64,000 nt of DNA, from assembly GCF_006715305.1 (NCBI RefSeq), contig NZ_VFMY01000001.1, forward strand, positions 1,984,001 to 2,048,000, written 5' to 3'. The notes beneath the pieces are model-generated. The model worked only from the letters and a program-made list of their open reading frames with translations, was not told the DNA's origin and ran no database searches. The translations under genes were made by a program, and so were the position numbers. This DNA is from Arthrobacter sp. SLBN-100 (GTDB taxonomy: Bacteria > Actinomycetota > Actinomycetes > Actinomycetales > Micrococcaceae). Shown here in pieces: positions 55,815-64,000 of this stretch. Position 1 is the stretch's first letter; each line of letters begins with the position of its first letter.

Positions 55815-56783
55815 GTGAGCAACCAAATCCCCGCCTCGGTGTCCGACGTCTTCGATCCCACCCGCTGGCGTGTTGTGTCCGGCTTTGAGGACTTCCAGGA
55901 CATGACCTACCACCGGCAGGTGGAACGGGATTCCGACGGCGGGTGGGTGCGTGACCTGCCCACGGTCCGGATCGCCTTCAACCGGCCCGAGGTCCGCAAC
56001 GCGTTCCGGCCCGGCACCGTGGATGAGCTGTACCGGGCGATGGATCACGCACGGATGTCGCCGGACGTCGCCACCGTGCTGCTCACCGGTAACGGTCCCT
56101 CCCCCCGGGACGGCGGCCACTCCTTCTGCTCCGGCGGGGACCAGCGGATCAGGGGCCGGGACGGCTATCGGTACGTAGTACAAAACACAGCAGATGGCGA
56201 GACCCAGGAGAGCATCGACCCGGCCCGGGCCGGCAGGCTGCACATCCTGGAAGTCCAGCGGCTGATGCGGACCATGCCCAAGGTGGTTATCGCCGTCGTC
56301 AACGGCTGGGCTGCCGGCGGCGGACACTCCCTGCATGTGGTGGCTGACCTCACCATCGCCTCCCGGCAGCACGGCAAGTTCAAGCAGACGGACGCCACCG
56401 TGGGAAGCTTCGACGCCGGCTACGGCTCGGCCCTGCTGGCGCGCCAGATCGGGCAGAAGGCTGCCCGGGAAATTTTCTTCCTGGCCCGCGAATATTCCGC
56501 AGAGGACATGGTCCGGATGGGCGCGGTAAACGAGGCCGTGGACCACGAGCGCCTCGAAGAGGTTGCGCTGGAATACGCGGCGGATATTGCCCGGCAGTCG
56601 CCGCAGGCCATCCGTATGCTCAAGTTCGCCTTCAACCTTGCCGACGACGGCCTGGCAGGCCAGCAGGTGTTCGCCGGCGAAGCCACTCGGCTGGCCTACA
56701 TGACGGACGAGGCGGTGGAGGGCAAAGAGGCATTCCTGCAAAAACGCGATCCGGACTGGTCCAACTTCCCGCACTACTTCTAA
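55815..56783 (+). CDS. menB: 1,4-Dihydroxy-2-naphthoyl-CoA synthase
   Basis: A 322-residue crotonase-superfamily enzyme closing the second ring of menaquinone. FNRPEVRNAFRPGTVDELYR, FCSGGDQRIRGRDGY, NGWAAGGGHSLHVVADLTIA and KQTDATVGSFDAGYGSALLA are MenB signatures, including the region with the catalytic aspartate. Start GTG 55815. Followed by menE after 13 bases; the other men genes are outside the window. Confidence 0.95.
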   Translation: MSNQIPASVSDVFDPTRWRVVSGFEDFQDMTYHRQVERDSDGGWVRDLPTVRIAFNRPEVRNAFRPGTVDELYRAMDHARMSPDVATVLLTGNGPSPRDGGHSFCSGGDQRIRGRDGYRYVVQNTADGETQESIDPARAGRLHILEVQRLMRTMPKVVIAVVNGWAAGGGHSLHVVADLTIASRQHGKFKQTDATVGSFDAGYGSALLARQIGQKAAREIFFLAREYSAEDMVRMGAVNEAVDHERLEEVALEYAADIARQSPQAIRMLKFAFNLADDGLAGQQVFAGEATRLAYMTDEAVEGKEAFLQKRDPDWSNFPHYF

Positions 56784-56796
56784 GGCAGGACCGGCA

Positions 56797-58029
56797 ATGA
56801 GCACCGAACCAACAGGCTCCCCCAACAGCAACACACAAACCACCGGCGCCCCCAACATCGAGCCCGCCCTGAAGGCCCTGGCCGCCGCCCTCCACGGCGA
56901 GGGCCCGGCCGTCGAACTTTCGGTCGATGGGGACGGTCACCTGGTGGTGGGCCACGTGGACACCCCCGGCTGCGACGACGCCGTTGCCGTGGTCCGCACC
57001 TCCGGTTCCACCGGGATCCCGAAAGCCACCATCCTGACGGTCGAATCCCTGGCGGCATCCTCGATGTCCACGGCCTTGGCACTCAAGGGCGAAGGCCAGT
57101 GGCTCCTGGCGCTGCCCGTCCAGTACGTGGCCGGCATCCAGGTCCTGGTGCGTTCGCTCTTCGCCGGCACCCGCCCCTGGGTGATGGACATGTCCGGCGG
57201 GTTTACGCCCGAAGCCTTCACGGCTGCGGCCCTGGAGCTGACCGACAAAATCCGGTTCACCTCGCTGGTCCCCACCCAGTTGCAGCGGCTCCTCGACGCG
57301 CCCTCCCCTGACACCCTGGCAGTGCTCCGCCGCTTCAACGCCATCCTGCTGGGCGGCGCCCCCGCCCCCGCCGCGCTGCTGGCCGCCGCTGTGGATGCCG
57401 GCGTCCGGGTCATCACCACCTATGGCTCCGCCGAGTCCTCCGGCGGCTGCGTCTATAACGGCTTCCCGCTGGAGGGAGTATCTGTCCGCGTTGAGTCCGA
57501 CGGCCGCATCCTGCTGGGCGGGGACACCATCGCGGCGGGCTACCTGGAAGCGCCGGATGAAGCCGATGCCACCTTCTTCGAGGAGGACGGCGTGCGCTGG
57601 TACCGCACCAGCGATTTGGGCAGCATCGACCACGACGGCCGGCTCACCGTCCTGGGCCGGGCCGACGACGTCATCATCACCGGCGGCATCAAAGTTTCGG
57701 CCGCTCATGTGCAGGAAGAGCTGGAAAAGTCCGACGCCGTTGCCGCGGCTTTTGTGGCCGGCGTCCCGTCCGCGGAGTGGGGCCAGGCGGTTGCCGCTTA
57801 CGTGGCTCTGGCCGGAGATGGGGCCAGGAGAGCTGCCGGCACCGAAGCCGCCGGCTCTGCGCCAGGCCGGGACCACGCCGTCGTCCTTGAACGGGAATGG
57901 CACCGGACGCTGGGCATCCTGGCGCCCAAAACCGTACTCGCTGCCTCCGCGCTGCTGATGCTGCCGAACGGAAAGCCCGACCGGCTGGCCATGGCCGCCG
58001 AACTCAACGCCCTGCACCAGGGAAAGTAA
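56797..58029 (+). CDS. menE: o-Succinylbenzoate-CoA ligase
   Basis: A 410-residue adenylate-forming enzyme, short as in actinobacterial MenE. VVRTSGSTGIPKATILT (P-loop), RFTSLVPTQLQRLL, TYGSAESSGGCVYNG, RTSDLGSIDHDGRLTVLGR and IITGGIKVSAAHVQEELE are intact; the catalytic C-terminal lysine is in LPNGKPDRLA. Supplies succinylbenzoyl-CoA to MenB. In operon menB-menE-menA. Confidence 0.94.
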   Translation: MSTEPTGSPNSNTQTTGAPNIEPALKALAAALHGEGPAVELSVDGDGHLVVGHVDTPGCDDAVAVVRTSGSTGIPKATILTVESLAASSMSTALALKGEGQWLLALPVQYVAGIQVLVRSLFAGTRPWVMDMSGGFTPEAFTAAALELTDKIRFTSLVPTQLQRLLDAPSPDTLAVLRRFNAILLGGAPAPAALLAAAVDAGVRVITTYGSAESSGGCVYNGFPLEGVSVRVESDGRILLGGDTIAAGYLEAPDEADATFFEEDGVRWYRTSDLGSIDHDGRLTVLGRADDVIITGGIKVSAAHVQEELEKSDAVAAAFVAGVPSAEWGQAVAAYVALAGDGARRAAGTEAAGSAPGRDHAVVLEREWHRTLGILAPKTVLAASALLMLPNGKPDRLAMAAELNALHQGK

Positions 58030-58097
58030 AGTAGACCTGCACCACCGGGCAGGACCCCATCCTGCCGCCTTCCCCGAACCAACGCGAGGTACTGACC

Positions 58098-58979
58098 GTG
58101 GCCACAGCCGCACAATGGATCCAAGGCGCCCGACTCCGGACGCTGCCCGCCGCGATTGCGCCGGTGCTGATCGGCTCCGCCGCCGCCTATGAGATGGATT
58201 CGTTCCTCCTGTTCAACGCCATCCTCGCGGCACTCGTGGCACTCCTGCTCCAAGTGGGCGTGAACTTCGCCAATGACTACTCCGACGGTATCCGCGGCAC
58301 TGACGATGACCGGGTAGGTCCGCTCCGCCTGGTGGGATCCGGCGCCGCCAAACCCGAGCACGTCAAATATGCCGCTTTCGGTACGTTTGGTGCCGCCATG
58401 GTCTTCGGGCTGGTCCTGGTGGTGATCACCCAGAGCTGGTGGCTGATCCTGGTGGGACTTGGCTGCGTCATGGCGGCCTGGGGCTACACCGGCGGCAAGA
58501 ACCCGTACGGCTACATGGGCCTGGGGGACGTGTTTGTGTTTGTCTTCTTCGGGCTGGTGGCCACGTTGGGCACCACCTACACCCAGGCAGGGCAGATCAA
58601 CCTGCCCGCCATCATCGGCGCGATCGGCACCGGGCTGATCGCCACCGCGCTGCTGATGGCAAACAACGTCCGGGACATCCCCACCGACATGCAGGCCGGC
58701 AAGAAAACCCTCGCGGTGCGGCTGGGTGACAAGCATGCCCGCGAGAGTTACGTCCTGATGCTCGCCGTGGCCATCATGCTGGTGGTGATCCTGGCCCCCG
58801 GCCGGCCGTGGATGCTGATCGTCCTGCTGCTGATTCCGGCCTGCCTGATGCCTGCATGGCTGATGATCAACGGCCGCAAGCGCAAGAGCCTGATCCCGGT
58901 CCTGAAGCAGACCGGGTTGATCAACCTCGGCTACAGCCTGCTGTTCTCACTGGGCCTGGTGCTCAGCCACGGCTTCTAG
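58098..58979 (+). CDS. menA: 1,4-Dihydroxy-2-naphthoate polyprenyltransferase
   Basis: A 293-residue UbiA-fold membrane enzyme. VNFANDYSDGIRGTDDDR is the first Asp-rich motif and NNVRDIPTDMQAGKKTLAVR the second; nine hydrophobic helices. Attaches the isoprenoid chain to the naphthoate. Start GTG 58098 with a GCGAGGTACTGACC leader. Third gene of the men cluster; 68 bases after menE. Confidence 0.95.
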   Translation: MATAAQWIQGARLRTLPAAIAPVLIGSAAAYEMDSFLLFNAILAALVALLLQVGVNFANDYSDGIRGTDDDRVGPLRLVGSGAAKPEHVKYAAFGTFGAAMVFGLVLVVITQSWWLILVGLGCVMAAWGYTGGKNPYGYMGLGDVFVFVFFGLVATLGTTYTQAGQINLPAIIGAIGTGLIATALLMANNVRDIPTDMQAGKKTLAVRLGDKHARESYVLMLAVAIMLVVILAPGRPWMLIVLLLIPACLMPAWLMINGRKRKSLIPVLKQTGLINLGYSLLFSLGLVLSHGF

Positions 58980-59014
58980 GGCCGGCTTTTGCTGCTGCCC
59001 GGCCTGAAACGCCG

Positions 59015-59326
59015 CTAGGGCCGCTTGGGATCCTTGGCGTCGTTGCTGATGGCGATATCCGGGTTGGCGTCCAGGAGGGCGTCCTCGGCGTTAGCGTCCT
59101 GCACTTCGTTCGCTGAGCGGAGCGGCTTGGCCTTGCCGGAAAAACGCTGGTGGAGGGCCGCCGCGGCCGCATCCCGCTGCTTTTGGAAGAACAGGTAACT
59201 TACGGCGAAGGCGATCAGTGCTGCGCAGATCACGGACATGAGCACGCCCAGCTGCAGGAACATAAAAACCACGAACAGGGGCGCAAAGAGAGCCAGGCGG
59301 ATCAGGGAATATTTCAAAAAGGCCAC
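59015..59326 (-). CDS. DUF4229 family membrane protein
   Basis: A 103-residue protein. Two N-terminal helices, LIRLALFAPLFVVFMFLQLG and SVICAALIAFAVSYLFF, then a hydrophilic tail with many Ala and Asp. It matches actinobacterial DUF4229, usually found beside menaquinone genes as here, with no known function. Converges on menA; the gap of 35 bases holds no clear hairpin. Confidence 0.88.
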   Translation of the reverse strand: MAFLKYSLIRLALFAPLFVVFMFLQLGVLMSVICAALIAFAVSYLFFQKQRDAAAAALHQRFSGKAKPLRSANEVQDANAEDALLDANPDIAISNDAKDPKRP

Positions 59327-59387
59327 TATTCAAGTTTAGCCGCCTCGGCCGAAGGCCCCCGCGCCTCCGGACGATAGACTTAATGGC

Positions 59388-59789
59388 ATGCTCCTCCGTG
59401 TGGCTTTGGCCGTGGCAGTCCTCGTCATCTTTGTGTATGGCCTCGTGGACGTGATCCGCACTGATGGGCGACTCACCCGGGGGATCTCGAAGCCGGCCTG
59501 GATTGTGGTCATGATTGTTTTGCCCGTCATCGGCGCCATCCTCTGGCTCCTGATCGGACGGCCGCGAGGAACCTCCCCCCAGCAGAGCCAGCGCCATCCC
59601 ACAGCTCCGGATGATGATCCGGACTTCCTCCGCAACCTTGAAGCCCGCCGGCGCAACCAGGCAGAAGCCGAGCGCTTGAAGAGGCTCAAGGATGAACTGG
59701 ATGCCCGGGCGAAGAACCGCGGTGATGGCAAAGCCGGCGGCAAGGACAAACACGAAACCGATGAACATGATACCGACGGGCTGAAGTAG
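59388..59789 (+). CDS. PLD nuclease N-terminal (PLDc_N) membrane protein
   Basis: A 133-residue protein with two transmembrane helices (about 3-20 and 38-58: ISKPAWIVVMIVLPVIGAIL, WLLIGRP). The RG-KPAW-P-GAxxWLLIGRPR pattern is typical of PLDc_N proteins. A charged C-terminus follows. No phospholipase domain is present. Common neighbour of men genes in this lineage; function unknown. Four bases separate it from the next gene. Confidence 0.87.
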   Translation: MLLRVALAVAVLVIFVYGLVDVIRTDGRLTRGISKPAWIVVMIVLPVIGAILWLLIGRPRGTSPQQSQRHPTAPDDDPDFLRNLEARRRNQAEAERLKRLKDELDARAKNRGDGKAGGKDKHETDEHDTDGLK

Positions 59790-59793
59790 CCTT

Positions 59794-60399
59794 ATGGCTC
59801 AGGGACCCGGTGGAGAAGACCGGCTGGGGACCACACCCCAGGGGGCCGCACCCCGGCCTTCGTCCTCAGGTCCGCCCGCACCTCCGCCCAGGCCGGGAAT
59901 GTCCTGGTTCGCCCCGGCACCCATCAGGGCCATTCCGGCACCTCCGCCCAGCGTCCGGAACGCGAGGGGCCTGTGGCTGTTAAGTTTCGTGGCGGGACTT
60001 GCCGTCCTGGTCGGATCCTTCCTGACCCGCGAGTCCTACCTTCAACGGCTAAAAACCGTAGTGGAGGCAATGGCGCCCGGTAGTGGTGCCGAAGCCGTCA
60101 CTACGGCAACGGGCATCGTCTTCTGGGGCAGCCTTGTGGCTGTCCTCCTGGTGATCCTGCTTGAGGCCGCGATACTGGTCGTGGTGATGGGCCGTCACGG
60201 GCGGGCACGGTGGGTGCTGCTGCTCCTGCTGGCCGGACACGTATTCGTCCTGCTGGTGACCGCTGCCTTCCTGGTGCCCGACGGCGATGCAGGCAGTTAC
60301 GTGGTGCTGCTCTGGGGCCTGGATCTCCTGCTGGCGTTTGTTGGGCTGGCGTTCTTCTTTATGCCTTCCGCCAGCGCCTGGCTGAAATCCGGTCATTGA
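59794..60399 (+). CDS. Four-helix membrane protein, function unknown
   Basis: A 201-residue protein. Pro/Gly/Ala-rich N-terminus (1-55), then four hydrophobic helices (about 58-76, 108-132, 138-160 and 165-190). No motif recognised. Probably co-transcribed with the PLDc_N gene. Its stop codon lies in the first unit of a 14-bp triple repeat. Confidence 0.72.
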   Translation: MAQGPGGEDRLGTTPQGAAPRPSSSGPPAPPPRPGMSWFAPAPIRAIPAPPPSVRNARGLWLLSFVAGLAVLVGSFLTRESYLQRLKTVVEAMAPGSGAEAVTTATGIVFWGSLVAVLLVILLEAAILVVVMGRHGRARWVLLLLLAGHVFVLLVTAAFLVPDGDAGSYVVLLWGLDLLLAFVGLAFFFMPSASAWLKSGH

Positions 60400-60437
60400 A
60401 ATCCACTCGTTGGAATCCACTCGTTGAAATCCAGGGG
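60396..60437. repeat. 14-bp tandem repeat, three units
   Basis: TTGAAATCCACTCG, TTGGAATCCACTCG and TTGAAATCCAGGGG at 60396, 60410 and 60424. The array fills the whole gap between the two convergent genes and includes the stop codon of the left one. Confidence 0.85.
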
Positions 60438-61925
60438 CTAGGCCGGCTGGTCCGCCACTTGGGTGCATTCGGCCAGCACGCCTTCACAGCTGCGGATGAC
60501 CACCCTGCACACCTCGATGGCGGAGCGCTCCGTCAATGGGTTTTCCGCCACCGCCCGCCACCGTTCCAGCCGATGGCGCGCCTCGCCGGCCAGCTGGTCG
60601 GGGCCAGCGCCGGCCTCCAGTCCCAGCCGCACGTGCGGGGCTGCACCCCAGCCGCCAATGAGCCCCTCGGCTTCATTGGCGAGTTCAGGGGGCAGCGCGG
60701 CGCCAGTGGTCCGGAGAGTTGCCAGAAGCTGCAGTTCCCGGAACTCGTGGGCGTTGACCTGCAGCCGTTCCAGTGCGACTGCGAGCTTGCCGGTCCCCTC
60801 GCGGGGTGAAGTACGCAGCAGGGTTTCCACGCCCACCAGGGCGGTCCTGGCCTTAAGCGCCTCGGCACGGGCCTGGAACTGGCGCCCCAGCAGGTCAAGC
60901 AGCGCATGCAGGCCGCTGCGCCGGGCGAGTTCGTTCGCCAGGGGCGTTGGTTCGGCAAAACCGCTGCGGATGAGCACGGCCGCAAGGCGGATGCCGAAAA
61001 CGCCGTACCTTTCCAGCAGCGCGGCGCGGGCCGCCGTCGTCAATCCATCCGGGCCTGCAGCGCGCAGGAAGCGGTCCGCGGACAACAGGAGCTTTTCCCG
61101 GTCTGCCCGTTCCATCCGGGCCAGGAGCTGCAGAGCCTCGAAGTCGGACTGGCGCAGGGTGCGGGCGCTTTGCGCCAGGAGTCCCGCCACCGGGACCACC
61201 CCCAACGCCAGCTTCCGCAGGTTGTGGTCCCGGCGGTATCTTTCCGCGATTTCGGCGGCGGCGAGGAGGGAATCGATTCGTCCTGCACCCACCTCATCTG
61301 CCCTGGAGAGAACAGCCAGCGCGTTGACCGTGCCGGATGTCCCGGCCTCGGTGTCTTTGAAAGACTCCAGGAACCGCAGGTCTGATGCATGCATGTGGCG
61401 CATCAGGTAAATGACCGCATCAGCTTCCGACGGCGCGTCCTCCGGCATGAGGAAGCTGGTGGACCGTGCGGCCACGTCTGCGGAGAGGGAAGCGATACCG
61501 GGGGTGTCGATCAGGGTCATGTCCCGCAGGCCCGGTGACGGCCACTCGACTTCCAAGCGGTCGACGTCGTCTGCCGTGGCGTCCCCGAGGACAAACACCA
61601 GGCGGCCGCCCAGGCGCTTGACGGGAAGGCTGCGAGGTTCACCCGTAACGGGGTACAGGGTGATCCGGGGTGTGTGTCCGTAGCGGTACCACGTGATGAT
61701 GCGGGTGCATTCTGCGGTGTCCGTGGGCGCTATCTCTTCGCCGAGGATGGCGTTCAGGAGCGTGGACTTCCCAGCCTTGACCATGCCGGCGAGGGCAATC
61801 CGGAGTGGTTCTTCCAATCTCCTGGCATAGCCCTGGAGTACTGCCACAGCTGCCGGGTCATCCCGGTAGGCGTCCAACGCCTCCCGGACGAGGTCCGAGG
61901 CTCCCGCAATAGTTGACGCCGTCAT
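60438..61925 (-). CDS. Dynamin-like GTPase, second of a pair
   Basis: A 495-residue dynamin-family protein. G1 GMVKAGKST (about 47-55), G2 threonine in AECTRIITWY, G3 LIDTPG and G4 written LSRADE instead of the common TKxD. The rest is helical, without a clear transmembrane hairpin. Start ATGA overlaps the upstream dynamin-like gene by four bases. Resembles the IniA/IniC and DynA/DynB pairs of actinobacteria, which act at the membrane as heteromers. Role: membrane maintenance or division is inferred. Confidence 0.88.
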   Translation of the reverse strand: MTASTIAGASDLVREALDAYRDDPAAVAVLQGYARRLEEPLRIALAGMVKAGKSTLLNAILGEEIAPTDTAECTRIITWYRYGHTPRITLYPVTGEPRSLPVKRLGGRLVFVLGDATADDVDRLEVEWPSPGLRDMTLIDTPGIASLSADVAARSTSFLMPEDAPSEADAVIYLMRHMHASDLRFLESFKDTEAGTSGTVNALAVLSRADEVGAGRIDSLLAAAEIAERYRRDHNLRKLALGVVPVAGLLAQSARTLRQSDFEALQLLARMERADREKLLLSADRFLRAAGPDGLTTAARAALLERYGVFGIRLAAVLIRSGFAEPTPLANELARRSGLHALLDLLGRQFQARAEALKARTALVGVETLLRTSPREGTGKLAVALERLQVNAHEFRELQLLATLRTTGAALPPELANEAEGLIGGWGAAPHVRLGLEAGAGPDQLAGEARHRLERWRAVAENPLTERSAIEVCRVVIRSCEGVLAECTQVADQPA

Positions 61926-63877
61926 GCGACCGCCGCCGCAGCCGGTGACACTCCTTTGCGGGTTGGGCCGGCCGGCGGTTCCGGATCCGGTCCCGCGCCC
62001 GGATTGCCGGCCTGCGCTGCGCCTGCCGCCACTTCGGCCGCCAGCGCCTCGGCAGCACGTGTCAGCGCGTCAACCTTCTTGAGCTCAGCTTTGATTTCGC
62101 GTATGCGTGCCTCCTTTTCCAAGGCGTAAGTGGCTACTGCCTTCTGAGCTGCGGCCACCGAATCCGCCAGGGAGCGGTGGTGCTGGTCTGCGATCCCGGT
62201 GAAATGGTCCCGGGTGGAGCGCTGGACCAGCCGCAGCCGGTCCTTGAGCTGCTTGCCTACCTGGAAGGTGACGTCCTCCAGTTGGCGCCGCACCAGGGCC
62301 TTGGCCTCGGCCTGGCGCCGCCTCAGCCTTGCTTCCCTGTCTTCCCGGTAGGCCTTGCGCCCCAGCAGGAGCCCGGCCCCCACGGAGAGGGGGTTGATGA
62401 GGGACATCCCGAAGATCCCGGTCAGCAGGCCGAACATCAGCACGCCGCCGTAGGACCCGCGCATGCCGATCAGCACCTTTTGAACGGGGTTGATGCGGCC
62501 GCTGTCGAGCGCGGGCATGTCATCCACCGGGTCAAGGACGTCTCCGGTGTCTGAGACGTGGAGGACGGGGAGATTGACCTGGTCCTCGGCGAAATGCTCC
62601 GCCACCTGGGCTGCGAGCCACTGCGCCCGCTCGCTGGTCCAAACGAAAGTGTCCGAGATGGCCGCCGCGGCGCACTCTTCGAGCCATGTGGAGAATTGGG
62701 GCCAGATAGGTCCGGGATCACCGAGGTCTATAGCTGCTTCGGCTTCGCGCTGGATCCGGCGCAGCCGGTCCCGGAGGTCATATTCCATGTCCGCCATGAG
62801 GTCGCTGATGCCGTCGTTGAGGGTGGTCTGCCAGCGGGCGGACCGCCTGCGCTGCTCGTCGGCTTCCGCCCTGGCTACTTCCAGGCCGGCAATCATTTGC
62901 GGCATTTTTTCCGGGTTTTCGAACGCTTCCAGCTCGGACTGCAGGGACAGCCGGAGATTCTCGGCGACGGACAGCAGGTCCTGGCTGACGGAACGCCGCT
63001 GGAGTCGCTGTGCCTTGCCCACGATCTCGTTCCGGATGTAGGTGATCAGCCCAGGGAAGCCGGACTCCGCGTTCAGTTCGGTGTCCTGCAGCCGTGCGGC
63101 TTCCAGGCGGAGGTCTGAGGAGACGCTGAACAGCGGAATGTCTTGTGCCACCTGGGCAAGGTGCCCGCGGTCGATCTCCTCAACGCGCCGCCAGTCTGGA
63201 TAGAGGTCCGTCTTGGACAGGACACCCACCACGCTGGGAGTGAGCCGCATGGCCTGGCGGAGGAAACGAAGTTCCGGTTCGGTGTACTCCTGGGAAGCAT
63301 CAGATACCAGCACCATGGCATCAGCGGTGGGAAGCGCGGTGAGGGTAGTAAGGGTGTGGGAGGAGTTCAGCCCGCCCACGCCCGGAGTGTCGATGATCGT
63401 GAGGCCGTCCGCGAGGAGCTTTCGCGGCAGGTACACCTCGCCCGCCACAAGTTTTTTGCTGTTGCCGGGGTTGCCCCGCTCGGAAACACAGGACGGCAGG
63501 TCAGCGATCGGGACGGACCTCTGTTCAACGTTGGTTTCGTCGCCGGCATCGGAGTCTGCCGTGGGAACCAGGATGGCGGCGGAGGCGGTGTCGCCGTAGC
63601 GGACCACGGTGGGGACGGAGGTGGCGATGTCGTCATCGACGGGGCAGACCGGGGCGTTCACGAGGGCGTTGATGAGCTTGCTTTTGCCTTGCTTGAATTC
63701 GCCCACAACGATGACGCGGATGCTGGGGTCCTTCAACCTTCGCAACGTCTGGTCCAGGCGTTTCCGGAGATCCAGGCGGTCTCCCGTGCCCACCAGTTCG
63801 AGGCCCTGCTCCACCAGCTCTGCGAGTTGGCCCTCGGTCAAGGTTATTGAGGGTCTTCCCGGTCCTGCATCTGCCAC
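61922..63877 (-). CDS. Dynamin-like GTPase, first of a pair
   Basis: A 651-residue dynamin-family protein. G1 VVGEFKQGKSKLINAL, G2 in DDDIATSVPTVV, G3 IIDTPGVGGLNSSH and G4 VLSKTDLYPD are intact. The stalk is long and coiled (RAEADEQRRRSARWQ, ALEKEARIREIKAELKK). A paddle-like hydrophobic hairpin VLMFGLLTGIFGMSLINPLS-VGAGLLLG sits at about 490-525. Start GTG 63877 after AAAGGA. IniA-like. Pairs with the following GTPase gene. Confidence 0.9.
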   Translation of the reverse strand: MADAGPGRPSITLTEGQLAELVEQGLELVGTGDRLDLRKRLDQTLRRLKDPSIRVIVVGEFKQGKSKLINALVNAPVCPVDDDIATSVPTVVRYGDTASAAILVPTADSDAGDETNVEQRSVPIADLPSCVSERGNPGNSKKLVAGEVYLPRKLLADGLTIIDTPGVGGLNSSHTLTTLTALPTADAMVLVSDASQEYTEPELRFLRQAMRLTPSVVGVLSKTDLYPDWRRVEEIDRGHLAQVAQDIPLFSVSSDLRLEAARLQDTELNAESGFPGLITYIRNEIVGKAQRLQRRSVSQDLLSVAENLRLSLQSELEAFENPEKMPQMIAGLEVARAEADEQRRRSARWQTTLNDGISDLMADMEYDLRDRLRRIQREAEAAIDLGDPGPIWPQFSTWLEECAAAAISDTFVWTSERAQWLAAQVAEHFAEDQVNLPVLHVSDTGDVLDPVDDMPALDSGRINPVQKVLIGMRGSYGGVLMFGLLTGIFGMSLINPLSVGAGLLLGRKAYREDREARLRRRQAEAKALVRRQLEDVTFQVGKQLKDRLRLVQRSTRDHFTGIADQHHRSLADSVAAAQKAVATYALEKEARIREIKAELKKVDALTRAAEALAAEVAAGAAQAGNPGAGPDPEPPAGPTRKGVSPAAAAVA

Positions 63878-63924
63878 AGCGGGTCCTTTACATCAGGTCT
63901 TGACCGGGACTATTGCCTGGAAAT

Positions 63925-64000
63925 TCATGAGTCCTCAATCATGGGGTCGTCGCCGGCTGCGGCGAAGTTGTTGTCCTCAGTATCACCGGCAGTGAGGGGC
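63925..64000 (-). CDS. C-terminal fragment of an upstream gene
   Basis: The last 24 codons of a minus-strand gene entering from the right edge: PLTAGDTEDNNFAAAGDDPM then IEDS and a stop. The acidic, disordered tail resembles the ends of Hsp70-type or other chaperone-like proteins, but the fragment is too short to name. It ends 48 bases before the dynamin-like gene, so it is probably in the same operon. Confidence 0.55.
   Translation of the reverse strand, partial: PLTAGDTEDNNFAAAGDDPMIEDS

Overview
The window is high-GC DNA with actinobacterial character. Evidence: menaquinone genes menB-menE-menA, GTG and TTG starts behind AGGAGG-type ribosome sites, an LCP cell-wall ligase, a LANTG-type sorting signal, a PadR/HAAS pair and DUF4229, DUF6153, DUF6480 and DUF2945 proteins. 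The set as a whole looks like a soil Micrococcaceae chromosome of the Arthrobacter/Pseudarthrobacter type. This assignment is by eye; no 16S or marker search was possible. No rRNA, tRNA, CRISPR array or phage was seen.

Layout. 1-5.3 kb: end of an nhaA antiporter, a PAS-ANTAR regulator, then a copper island (CsoR-like operator, CopB-type ATPase, DUF6153 protein, DUF305 lipoprotein). 5.3-6.95 kb: an IS110-family element inserted in a palindromic repeat. 7-18.99 kb: FAD monooxygenase, LMW phosphatase with LCP ligase, PadR/HAAS pair, histidine phosphatase with NAD(P)HX dehydratase, Hsp20, oligopeptidase B, an SRPBCC protein, DUF2945 and an SQR-like flavoprotein. 19-24 kb: ackA and pta, separated by a cupredoxin lipoprotein/membrane protein pair and an acidic protein. 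24-42.6 kb: phenylacetate catabolism (paaI, paaK, a TetR regulator, paaZ, a thioesterase, and a thiolase/enoyl-CoA hydratase/3-hydroxyacyl-CoA dehydrogenase operon), interleaved with an MBL-reductase fusion, HtrA, a LANTG surface protease, a tyrosine phosphatase, an SGNH hydrolase and others. 42.7-48.2 kb: pentapeptide protein, SRPBCC, CsbD, DinB, an AbiEi/DUF559-like protein and an amino acid permease. 48.3-54.3 kb: nirBD assimilatory nitrite reductase operon and a Mn/Fe/Zn-type ABC importer. 54.4-64 kb: CPBP protease, VOC protein, menB-menE-menA, small membrane proteins and two overlapping dynamin-like GTPases.

How the parts work together. The paa genes here cover activation of phenylacetate (PaaK), proofreading (PaaI), ring opening and oxidation (PaaZ) and beta-oxidation (thiolase, hydratase, dehydrogenase). 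The ring epoxidase paaABCDE and paaG are not in the window. Four similar operator-like sites, upstream of paaI, the TetR gene, paaZ/thioesterase and the thiolase operon, suggest one scattered regulon.

The most interesting signal is the IS110-family element at about 5271-6850. It sits in one copy of a dispersed GACGCTCTCTCAC palindrome. Its noncoding end carries an 11-nt match to the target junction and an 8-nt match to the donor end, in the order and orientation expected of a bridge RNA. The window is also rich in long, perfect or near-perfect intergenic palindromes of several unrelated sequences.
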